From: CAYVJW01 sp964451885
GTDB lineage: Bacteria > Patescibacteriota > Gracilibacteria > UBA4473
Assembly (NCBI GenBank): GCA_964451885.1
Contig: CAYVJW010000115.1
Coordinates: forward strand, 1-5,356
Length of the DNA: 5,356 bases
Direction of reading: 5' to 3'
Shown: positions 1-5,356 of the stretch, in pieces
How the letters are laid out: every line of letters starts with the position of its first letter
How positions within the stretch are numbered: the stretch's first letter is position 1
The notes under the pieces: generated by a model
The model's input: only the letters and a program-made list of their open reading frames with translations
Database searches by the model: none
Told to the model about the DNA's origin: nothing
Position numbers and translations under genes: made by a program

Positions 1-1218
1 CCCGGCGCTAAAAATGCCACTCTTCCCATGCTTTGCACCACATTGCTAACAGAAGAAGAATGTGTACTGAAAAACGTCCCCAAAATCGGCGATGTAGAAA
101 CATTGCTCGATATTTTTGAAGAAATAGGCGTAAAAGTTACAAGAGATTTTAAAAACAAAACAGTAACTATTCAGGCTAAAAACCTTGATCCTTCAAAACT
201 AACGAATTCTCAAAAAGTGAAAAAGCTAAGAGCCACTCTCCTTCTTATTGGGCCAATTTTAGCACGATTCGGCGAAATAAGGATTCCTCAGCCAGGCGGA
301 TGCGTTATCGGAGCCAGACCGAATTTCATACATGTAGATGGATTAAAAACACTGGGAGCGAAAGAAATTAAAGATGAAACACATATTCACTTAAAATTTG
401 ATAGAAAAAAGCTCAAAGAACGCCAGATTCTACTCTCTGAAGCCTCCGTAACAGGAACAGAAAATCTGGCCATATTTCTCGCCGGACAGAACGATGAATG
501 CGAAATGTATTTTACCGCCGCAGAACCTCATGTCTGCGCGGCACTTAAAATGCTCCAAACCATGGGAGCCGAGATTTCGGGCACCGGAACACATCATTTA
601 AAAATAAAAGGCTCAAAAATGCTCCAGGGAGGCGAATTTACTATTCCCCCGGACGGAATATTAGTTGGAACTTACGCGATTTCCGGAATACTTACGAATG
701 GCAATTTGACCATTCAAAACATAAATCACCGGGAGCTTTTCTCCTTTTACGGAGCACTGAAAAGAACCGGCGCAAATTTTGAAATCACTGAAAACACACT
801 GGAAATCCGACCGGCAAAAAAATTAACCGCTCTCTCCAAAATCCAAACCGCAATCTTTCCCGGATTCTCAACGGATCTGCAAAGCCCATTCGGTGTACTT
901 CTAACTCAATGCGAAGGAGACTCTCAAATATTTGAAACACTCTTCGAAAATCGCCTAACTTACCTGAACGAACTTGAAAAAATGGGAGCAAATGTTGAAA
1001 TTCTCAATTCCCACCAGGCCAGAATCACCGGACCGATAAAATTAAAAGGAACCGAAGTAACCTCCTGGGATTTGCGCGCAGGAGCTGCCATGGTGCTGGC
1101 GGGATTAATCGCCGAAGGAAAAACAAAAGTTACAAATATTGAATACATCGACAGGGGCTATGAAAATTTTGTGGAGAATTTGAGAAGGTTGGGGGCAAAT
1201 ATTCGGAGGATCAAATAA
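1..1218 (+). CDS. murA: UDP-N-acetylglucosamine 1-carboxyvinyltransferase (MurA), 5' end cut by window
   Basis: MurA transfers enolpyruvate from PEP to UDP-GlcNAc, the first committed step of cytoplasmic peptidoglycan precursor synthesis. The frame is open from base 1 and begins P-GAKNA, matching the Lys22/Asn23 substrate-binding motif near the family N-terminus, so about 18 codons lie outside the window; the ATG at 28 is internal. Visible landmarks are PGGCVIGARP with the catalytic, fosfomycin-target Cys at 301-303, SVTGTENL, FPGFSTDLQ with the general-base-type Asp at 874-876, FENR, and DLRAGAAMVLAGLIAEG with the conserved Arg at 1075-1077, ending in the usual IDRGYEN...LRRLGANIRRI tail. 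The 405 visible residues plus the missing end fit the normal ~420. One oddity: the usual PDRIE-TGTF motif reads PDGILVGTY at 649-675, and NAAREPE reads FTAAEPH. The M16 gene follows 43 bp downstream on the same strand. Family is certain; whether this is the cell's main MurA or a second divergent copy is open. Confidence 0.95.
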   Translation, partial: PGAKNATLPMLCTTLLTEEECVLKNVPKIGDVETLLDIFEEIGVKVTRDFKNKTVTIQAKNLDPSKLTNSQKVKKLRATLLLIGPILARFGEIRIPQPGGCVIGARPNFIHVDGLKTLGAKEIKDETHIHLKFDRKKLKERQILLSEASVTGTENLAIFLAGQNDECEMYFTAAEPHVCAALKMLQTMGAEISGTGTHHLKIKGSKMLQGGEFTIPPDGILVGTYAISGILTNGNLTIQNINHRELFSFYGALKRTGANFEITENTLEIRPAKKLTALSKIQTAIFPGFSTDLQSPFGVLLTQCEGDSQIFETLFENRLTYLNELEKMGANVEILNSHQARITGPIKLKGTEVTSWDLRAGAAMVLAGLIAEGKTKVTNIEYIDRGYENFVENLRRLGANIRRIK

Positions 1219-1221
1219 AAA

Positions 1222-1251
1222 TTTCTAATTTCTAATTTTAATAATTTATAA
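1222..1251 (+). repeat. short AT-rich tandem repeat, TTTCTAA unit
   Basis: In the murA-M16 gap the 7-bp unit TTTCTAA occurs twice back to back (1222-1228 and 1229-1235). TTTTAATAA follows, then a one-mismatch copy, TTTATAA, at 1245-1251. The last copy overlaps TATAAC (1247-1252), a 5/6 match to a -10 box; it lies only 9 bases before the M16 ATG, so initiation there would leave almost no leader. No good -35 hexamer sits at the right distance (1224-1229 is TCTAAT). The repeat is seen directly; any promoter role is a guess. Confidence 0.45.
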
Positions 1252-1261
1252 CACTTTTTCC

Positions 1262-2524
1262 ATGAAACTCCATCAAAAAACCCTCCCCAACGGCCTCCGT
1301 CTCCAAGCCGTAGAAATGCCCGGCACAAACGTAATCACCACCCTCATCCTGGTGGGAGCCGGATCTCGATACGAAGATAAAAAAATTTCCGGAATTTCGC
1401 ACTTCCTCGAACATATGTTTTTCAAGGGCGCAAAAAAATACAAAACCCCTAAAGAAGTTTCCGAAGCCATCGACAGTTTTGGGGGAGAATTCAATGCTTT
1501 TACAGGCAAAGAATACGTCGGGTATTATGTAAAATCAGGAAAAGAAAACCTCAATAAATCGATGGATGTTCTTTCTGACATGCTCATTCACTCTAAATTC
1601 AATCCAAAAGAAATCGAAAAAGAAAGAGGCGTAATCCTGGAAGAAATGGCTATGTACCTGGACGCCCCCATGTACCAAATCTCATGGGACTTTGAACGAC
1701 TGGTCTTCGGCGACCAGCCCTTAGGCCGAGATCAAATCGGCACAAAAGAACTCATCAAATCCGTTCAACAAAAAAACTTTTTTGATTATAAAAATGCCCT
1801 TTATGTCCCGGAAAACATAGTAATTACCATTGCCGGAGCCGTAACAGAAAAGAATTTGAAGGCTGTCGAACAACAATTTACATTTAAGGCGCAAAAACAA
1901 GGCAAACAAGCTCCCGCCTATGATTCAAGCCTGGCTACAGAAAAATTAAAAATCCGTACCAAAAAAACCGAACAATATCACATTTCATTCGGCGTCCGCG
2001 CCTTGGAGGAAAGGAATTCTCAGTTCCCCGCCTTAAAAGTACTGGCCATAATTCTCGGAGGAAATATGAGCTCTCGAATGTTCCAGCATGTCCGGGAAAA
2101 CAAAGGGCTTTGCTACTCTATTCGCACTACTATAGATGAATTTACCGACACCGGGCTGCTCACAACCCGCGCAGGAGTAAAATTGAGTGACGTCCTACGT
2201 GCCGCAAGCGCTATCCGGGAAGAATATAACAAAATTGCCTCTAAAGGGATTACTGAAACCGAACTCGAAAAAGCAAAAAACTATTGCATCGGAAAAATAG
2301 ACCTAAAAACCGAAGACACAGAAGAAGTCGCCCATCATTTCGCAAAAGACACTCTCCTCTACGATATAAAAGAAACACTCGAAGAGTGGAAAAAGAAAAT
2401 CCGAAACGTCAAAAAAAACGAAGTGGAAGCCTTAGCTAAGAGGCTCTTAACCCCAAAAAAATTCCGGTTCGCCGGGATTGGGCCTAAGATAGATGAGGAC
2501 GAGTTGCGGAAGATAATTTCATAA
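1262..2524 (+). CDS. M16-family (pitrilysin/insulinase-type) zinc peptidase
   Basis: A 420-residue protein with both halves of an M16B-type peptidase. The N-terminal half (about residues 5-150) carries the inverted zinc motif HFLEH (His47, Glu50, His51), preceded by G-SRYEDKKISGISH. The distal zinc-ligand glutamate is in VILEEM (Glu127 or Glu128), at the family spacing of 74-76 residues. The C-terminal half (about 185-355) has GGNMSSRMFQHVRENKGLCYSI, holding the conserved Arg278/Tyr285 pair that helps bind substrate. All catalytic residues are present, so it should be active, degrading peptides or processing a precursor. There is no signal peptide or membrane segment, so it is predicted cytoplasmic. 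The ATG at 1262 is the first possible start after an in-frame TAA at 1226; no Shine-Dalgarno precedes it. It follows murA at 43 bp and may share its transcript. Its natural substrate cannot be told from sequence. It resembles the ymxG/mlpA-type processing peptidases, but no specific name is safe. Confidence 0.95.
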   Translation: MKLHQKTLPNGLRLQAVEMPGTNVITTLILVGAGSRYEDKKISGISHFLEHMFFKGAKKYKTPKEVSEAIDSFGGEFNAFTGKEYVGYYVKSGKENLNKSMDVLSDMLIHSKFNPKEIEKERGVILEEMAMYLDAPMYQISWDFERLVFGDQPLGRDQIGTKELIKSVQQKNFFDYKNALYVPENIVITIAGAVTEKNLKAVEQQFTFKAQKQGKQAPAYDSSLATEKLKIRTKKTEQYHISFGVRALEERNSQFPALKVLAIILGGNMSSRMFQHVRENKGLCYSIRTTIDEFTDTGLLTTRAGVKLSDVLRAASAIREEYNKIASKGITETELEKAKNYCIGKIDLKTEDTEEVAHHFAKDTLLYDIKETLEEWKKKIRNVKKNEVEALAKRLLTPKKFRFAGIGPKIDEDELRKIIS

Positions 2525-2543
2525 ACCCGTTTAATCTTTTTTT
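2522..2543 (+). terminator. possible weak intrinsic terminator for the M16 gene
   Basis: The palindrome TAAACCCGTTTA (2522-2533) can form a 4-5 bp stem around a tight CCCG/CC loop, and seven T residues follow at 2537-2543. It begins with the TAA stop of the M16 gene and ends with the complement of the TAA stop of the convergent minus-strand gene. The T-tract serves only the plus strand and doubles as the lysine codons at the end of the opposite gene. The stem is nearly all A-T, so termination may be inefficient. Position and T-tract are supportive; stability is not. Confidence 0.3.
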
Positions 2544-3604
2544 CTCCTTCTCCTTTTCCCCGGATCCAAAGAACTGTCATATTCATAAACAGCCCGTCCT
2601 ACTCGCTTAAAGAAATCGTATTTTTGTAAGTTGAGGGAAATAGTCCCAATACGAATTTCTCTTTTTTTGAGAACTGCCTCAATGATTTCCTGCCGTTTCA
2701 TCGGCGCACCATTTTCGAGCAACACTGTTTTTATTACATCACAAACCGTTCCTGCAATCATTCCCCATTCTTTTAGCCCGTACATTCCTCTTCCCACCAG
2801 TACAAATTCATCATGACGAATAAGCTCATTGTGTATTGCCTGAGGAGTAACGACCTTCTTTGCCGGAAAGTCATCCAAAACATGTCTGGCAATCTGGGAG
2901 AAATGAAGAGGCTTTTCTTCCTGCTTAAGAGTGATTAGAACTTTATCTTTGATGGAACGAGGATTGATATGCCTCCACAAAGAAAGACCCCAGCCGTCTT
3001 TCGTTTCACAGAAACTACGATCTATGCGCAAGACGGAAGCAATTATTGCAATATCAGCTTCGCCATTCAACAATTGTTTAATTTCCTCTGTCTGTAATAC
3101 TAATCCCTTCTTCTGAAGGGCTTTTTGTACGGATCGTATAGTTCCTTTTATCTCATTTACAGATATATCGGTTGTTAACCAGAAAGGACGATGAAATTGG
3201 TTCTTCTCTTGTTTTACCAGCCGGCCTGATATTCTCATAGCCAATTTCATTGCATTTACATCAATATCATCATCTCCAACTTTTTTTAACATCTCAGAGA
3301 TAAGAATATCCTCTGCCATCACTCTCCCATTTTTTACCAAAATAGAATAAGCCAGATCGTGAATGAAACGCATCGAAGGATCCATTGAAATCCTGGCCAG
3401 TTTCTTGATAGCCATTGTTTCGATTTGGCGGACTCTTTCTCTGGTAATCGAATAACTTTTTCCGATTTTATCCAAAGTTTCCCGTTTGCCTCCCCCCAGA
3501 GAAAACCGGCGAGAAACAACATTCTGTTCCTTTTCTGTTAAAAGTCGAAGAAGACGGTCCATTAACTTTGGAAAATCGATTATCTTTTTTTGAGGAGCGG
3601 TCAT
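2531..3604 (-). CDS. sigma-70 region 4 / HARE-HTH winged-helix DNA-binding protein
   Basis: A 357-residue putative transcription regulator. Residues ~11-70 are a clear sigma-70 region 4: LTEKEQNVVSRRFSL, then the helix-turn-helix TLDKIGKSYSITRERVRQIE, whose RERVRQIE recognition helix in true sigma factors reads the -35 element. Regions 1-3 are absent, so it lacks the parts that bind core RNA polymerase and melt the -10. Winged-helix-like units follow: ~80-143 (ends FHRPFWLT), ~150-210 (ends GWGLSLW), a HARE-HTH at ~213-283 (SIKDKVLITLKQ..KPLHFSQIA...GRGMYGLKEWG) and a related copy at ~286-343 (VIKTVLLENGAPMKRQEIIEAV...VGRAVYEY). HARE-HTH also forms the Firmicutes RNA polymerase delta subunit. 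A basic tail (KRRRRKK) ends the protein. The first two unit boundaries are inferred. The ATG has no Shine-Dalgarno; the mRNA reads CTCCTT there instead. It lies 137 bp downstream of comEC with promoter-like signals between, and its 3' end is 6 bp from the convergent M16 gene. Function is unproven; it could be an activator, polymerase-associated factor or sigma competitor. Confidence 0.87.
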   Translation of the reverse strand: MTAPQKKIIDFPKLMDRLLRLLTEKEQNVVSRRFSLGGGKRETLDKIGKSYSITRERVRQIETMAIKKLARISMDPSMRFIHDLAYSILVKNGRVMAEDILISEMLKKVGDDDIDVNAMKLAMRISGRLVKQEKNQFHRPFWLTTDISVNEIKGTIRSVQKALQKKGLVLQTEEIKQLLNGEADIAIIASVLRIDRSFCETKDGWGLSLWRHINPRSIKDKVLITLKQEEKPLHFSQIARHVLDDFPAKKVVTPQAIHNELIRHDEFVLVGRGMYGLKEWGMIAGTVCDVIKTVLLENGAPMKRQEIIEAVLKKREIRIGTISLNLQKYDFFKRVGRAVYEYDSSLDPGKRRRRKKD

Positions 3605-3617
3605 GGATTATTTAAGG

Positions 3618-3637
3618 AGTTAAATAGTTAAATTATA
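3618..3637 (-). promoter_or_regulatory. TATAAT box overlapping an 8-bp tandem repeat, upstream of the sigma-4-like gene
   Basis: On the minus strand a perfect TATAAT lies at 3637-3632, placing a start near 3625 and a leader of about 20 bases before the ATG at 3604. It overlaps a perfect tandem repeat, AGTTAAAT (plus strand 3618-3625 and 3626-3633; ATTTAACT on the gene's strand). No good -35 stands 17 bp upstream (TTTTAT only). A weak -35 with a repeat over the -10/start is a plausible layout for a regulated promoter or operator, but this is inference. Confidence 0.35.
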
Positions 3638-3670
3638 TGACTACCTTTTACTTTATAAAAACAGCACCCC

Positions 3671-3686
3671 TTGTCAAATTTTTTTT
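3671..3686 (-). repeat. A8-Y-TTGACAA element, copy 1 (promoter-proximal)
   Basis: On the minus strand eight A residues, then T, then TTGACAA. It matches copy 2 at 3739-3754 in 15 of 16 positions; the copies are 68 bp apart. TTGACA (3677-3672) is a perfect -35 hexamer and the A-tract resembles an UP element. The -10 match is poor: TATAAA at 3657-3652 sits at a 14-bp spacing (too short) and TAAAGT at 3655-3650 at 16 bp (4/6). It may be a protein-binding copy of a -35 element rather than a working promoter. Confidence 0.45.
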
Positions 3687-3716
3687 ATTATTAATTTAGA
3701 GGGTTATTTATTTACT

Positions 3717-3754
3717 ATTAAAATCATTTTAAGTGCGTTTGTCAAGTTTTTTTT
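3717..3754 (-). promoter_or_regulatory. candidate sigma-70 promoter with A-tract (element copy 2) for the sigma-4-like gene
   Basis: Reading the minus strand: A8 (3754-3747), C, then TTGACA (3745-3740), a 17-bp spacer and TTTAAT (3722-3717, 5/6 to TATAAT). The start would be near 3710, leaving a leader of about 105 bases that contains element copy 1. The -35 overlaps the comEC stop codon (3744-3742) and the A-tract is the lysine-codon end of comEC, so the promoter is built into the upstream gene's 3' end. The hexamers and spacing are seen; activity is inferred. Confidence 0.5.
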
Positions 3755-5220
3755 AAAAAAAGTTTTCGGGAAAAGCTTCCCCATAATAAAATAAACGAAA
3801 TAATCGCCCCCAAGCAAGCAGAAAATCCATAAGACACCACAAACACAGGAAATCCACTAAATAAGCGGGCAATCCACAATAATGCTTCAAGAATTACATA
3901 AGCAGGTACAGCAATCAGCTTAGCCGGAATTTCAGGTAAAATTCCCATAACAGAGGACACAAAAGAGAAAAACATTCCTATCGGTACCAACGGTTCAGCG
4001 AAAAAATTGGAGAAAAATCCAGCAACCGGAAATTCGTTAAAATAAAATCCCAAAACGGGAGATACCGCAATTTGTGCAGAAATTATTACAGCAAAAAGAG
4101 CTCTTAATTCCCATTTTTCAGGAATGAATTTCAGAAAATTTGAAAGCAATGGAATTCCGATAATAATTCCTAAGGTAGCAGCACTACTCAGAAAGAAACC
4201 GATATCGGTCTGTACAATCTTCGGGTTATAAACAGCCATGACTCCAATGGCTAAAAAAAATACGTTCCTCACGTTTGAAAACCGACCGAAAGCAATAGCA
4301 AATCCAACAATCAATCCCATTAATGCAGCTCGAAAAACCGGGGCTTCCGCTCCAGTCATTGCTACAAAAAAAACAATGGAAAGCCCGCTCCCGAAAAATA
4401 CGGGCAATGCCCCAAATTTCCTCAAAAGAATGGTTACCAAAAGCACTACCACTGTCACGTTAAAACCGGAAACAACAAGCAGGTGCTGAAGGGCGGAATG
4501 TTTAAAGCTTTGTGAGGTAAATTCCGGCAGTTCGTTTTTTATTCCAAGCAGAATGCCCATAGCTATCGTGGAATGCGGAGGAGGAAGGACTTTTTCCAGA
4601 TTTCGAGCGAGAAAATCTCGCGTACGGCTTGCGGTTCGAAGGAGTAAGCTTCCTTTTCTTTCATTTTTTATAATTATGAGCTCCTCCGGATTTTTAGCGA
4701 TTGTCTGTACATCGAATCGGCGTAAAAATTGCAGATAATCGAAACTTCCAAAATTTCGAGGACGTGTTAATTTTGCAGTGAAAGCCAATTTATCTCCATA
4801 GTTGATTACTGTATTTGAAGGAACAATCAAAAGCAGGCTGCCAGAAATATCTCGGAAAATTGTCATATTTTCCTCCTTTATTTTCTCCGCTTTAAAAAAT
4901 ACACGTGTGTTTTTTTCACGATAATCGGGAAAACTGGTAACAATTCCGTGAATTTCTGCTTTTTGCCCATAGTAATTGACCAGATTATCATTTTGAAAGT
5001 CCGAAAAGTTCCGAAATTGCCCATAAAAAACACTGAGAAGAAAAACAGAAAGGACTCCGAGCCAAAAGTTTCGTATTATAATAGCGGTAAACAGAAGTAA
5101 TCCGCCAACTAATAAAAAGTATTCGATATTCCATATTCCCCTTCCCAAAAAAATCCCTAAAAAAATGATGAGCAGAGTGAAACGTAGTTTTTCAGAATCG
5201 GTGAGGGATAAGAAGTTCAT
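3742..5220 (-). CDS. comEC: ComEC/Rec2-family DNA-uptake channel protein, short form without metallo-beta-lactamase domain
   Basis: ComEC is the inner-membrane channel that passes single-stranded DNA into the cytoplasm during natural transformation. The 492-residue protein opens with two or three hydrophobic segments (~12-67), then an OB-fold-like DUF4131 region (~85-185) with the signature NYGDKLAFTAKLTRPRNFGSFDYLQFL. The Competence domain (~215-480) has ALQHLLVVSGFNV (family: HLLAISGLHV), GAEAPVFRAALMG, GFFLSSAATLGII and ISAQIAVSPVL...FSNFFAEPLVP, with about eight or nine membrane spans. Full-length ComEC proteins (~750 residues) carry a C-terminal metallo-beta-lactamase nuclease domain; here the protein stops after the last span and a short basic tail (SRKLFLKKT), with a clean TGA and no remnant, so this looks like a natural short form. 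The ATG at 5220 has no Shine-Dalgarno (ACAAACTTT precedes it). The last codons form a T7A8 run that merges into the next gene's promoter. The identity is secure from motifs; active transformation is inferred. Confidence 0.94.
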   Translation of the reverse strand: MNFLSLTDSEKLRFTLLIIFLGIFLGRGIWNIEYFLLVGGLLLFTAIIIRNFWLGVLSVFLLSVFYGQFRNFSDFQNDNLVNYYGQKAEIHGIVTSFPDYREKNTRVFFKAEKIKEENMTIFRDISGSLLLIVPSNTVINYGDKLAFTAKLTRPRNFGSFDYLQFLRRFDVQTIAKNPEELIIIKNERKGSLLLRTASRTRDFLARNLEKVLPPPHSTIAMGILLGIKNELPEFTSQSFKHSALQHLLVVSGFNVTVVVLLVTILLRKFGALPVFFGSGLSIVFFVAMTGAEAPVFRAALMGLIVGFAIAFGRFSNVRNVFFLAIGVMAVYNPKIVQTDIGFFLSSAATLGIIIGIPLLSNFLKFIPEKWELRALFAVIISAQIAVSPVLGFYFNEFPVAGFFSNFFAEPLVPIGMFFSFVSSVMGILPEIPAKLIAVPAYVILEALLWIARLFSGFPVFVVSYGFSACLGAIISFILLWGSFSRKLFLKKT

Positions 5221-5356
5221 AAAGTTTGTAAAGATGGTAGAACTTAGAGTCTGTTTAAAAACAGTGAAATAATCATAAAAAAAGTCCAGCAGGGATCAAT
5301 TTTTGAATCTTTTGGTTTAATTTATGAATAATCTGCATTAGCGCAATCACACAAAG
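5221..5356. other. AT-rich region upstream of comEC
   Basis: This 136-bp end region holds the comEC leader, a candidate promoter and a small hairpin. The hairpin is CTGTT-loop-AACAG at 5251-5264. One minus-strand frame is open from the window edge to a TGA at 5275-5273, giving 27 residues ending KLIPAGLFL. It could be the tail of an upstream gene but is too short to judge. No tRNA or other RNA gene is visible. Confidence 0.4.
5272..5299 (-). promoter_or_regulatory. candidate comEC promoter
   Basis: On the minus strand TTGATC (5299-5294, 4/6 to TTGACA) is followed by a 16-bp spacer and TATGAT (5277-5272, 5/6 to TATAAT). Transcription would start near 5265, giving a leader of about 45 bases that begins with the small CTGTT/AACAG hairpin at 5264-5251. 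The match is moderate in AT-rich sequence, where chance hits are common. Confidence 0.3.

Noticed and set aside
28..30. ATG at 28 as the murA start
   Set aside because: The conserved GAKNA motif with the essential Lys lies upstream in frame, so the gene begins before the window.
2631..3116. Plus-strand ORFs of about 61 codons inside the sigma-4-like gene
   Set aside because: They are antisense shadows of a well-supported protein and show no domain or start signal.
3614..3619. Plus-strand AAGGAG resembling a Shine-Dalgarno
   Set aside because: No plus-strand reading frame of any length follows, and it is on the wrong strand for the gene beside it.
3742..3765. T-TTA-AAA slippery heptamer within the T7A8 run at the end of comEC, suggesting a -1 frameshift
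   Set aside because: The -1 frame would add only about 14 residues with no recognisable domain, and no stable downstream structure is seen.
3755..3777. Hairpin AGCTTTT-CCCG-AAAACT followed by a T run at the 3' end of comEC, as an intrinsic terminator
   Set aside because: The stem is almost all A-T with a bulged C and it lies inside the coding sequence before the stop codon; too weak to call.
4238..4738. Plus-strand ORFs opposite comEC (61-83 codons)
   Set aside because: The minus-strand frame carries clear ComEC motifs across this stretch; the opposite frames are low-complexity shadows.
5273..5356. Minus-strand open frame of 27 residues running in from the window edge, ending in TGA at 5275-5273
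   Set aside because: It could be the C-terminus of an upstream gene, but 27 open codons occur by chance and no motif is recognisable; the other two frames close sooner.

Overview
The window looks like a piece of a small-genome, low-GC bacterial chromosome, most probably from a Patescibacteria/CPR (Parcubacteria-like) lineage. The lineage call is an inference. It rests on a divergent MurA, a short ComEC with no metallo-beta-lactamase domain, a cytoplasmic single-chain M16 peptidase, a sigma-region-4 protein joined to HARE-type winged helices, and visible start codons with no Shine-Dalgarno sequence. All frames read with the standard bacterial code; TGA is used as a stop by comEC, so there is no sign of the recoded UGA of Gracilibacteria-type organisms.

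Layout: (1) 1-1218, plus strand: murA, missing only its first ~18 codons at the window edge. (2) 1219-1261: an AT-rich gap with a short TTTCTAA repeat. (3) 1262-2524, plus strand: a zinc M16-family peptidase. (4) 2525-2530: a 6-bp convergent junction; a small palindrome containing both stop codons, followed by a T-tract, may end the plus-strand transcript. (5) 2531-3604, minus strand: a 357-residue DNA-binding protein with sigma-70 region 4 at its N-terminus and a chain of winged-helix units behind it. (6) 3605-3741: a regulatory gap with a duplicated A8-Y-TTGACAA element, a good candidate promoter and an 8-bp tandem repeat next to a TATAAT box. (7) 3742-5220, minus strand: comEC, the DNA-uptake channel. 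(8) 5221-5356: the comEC upstream region with a candidate promoter and a small hairpin.

The two plus-strand genes (cell-wall precursor synthesis and a peptidase) converge on the two minus-strand genes (DNA uptake and a putative transcription regulator). Each pair is co-oriented and could be co-transcribed, but the 137-bp gap before the regulator carries its own promoter-like signals. I see no tRNA, rRNA, CRISPR array or mobile element. The most interesting item is the sigma-4/winged-helix protein together with the duplicated TTGACAA elements directly upstream of it: a protein with a -35-recognition helix and no core-binding sigma region, next to repeated -35-like sites.
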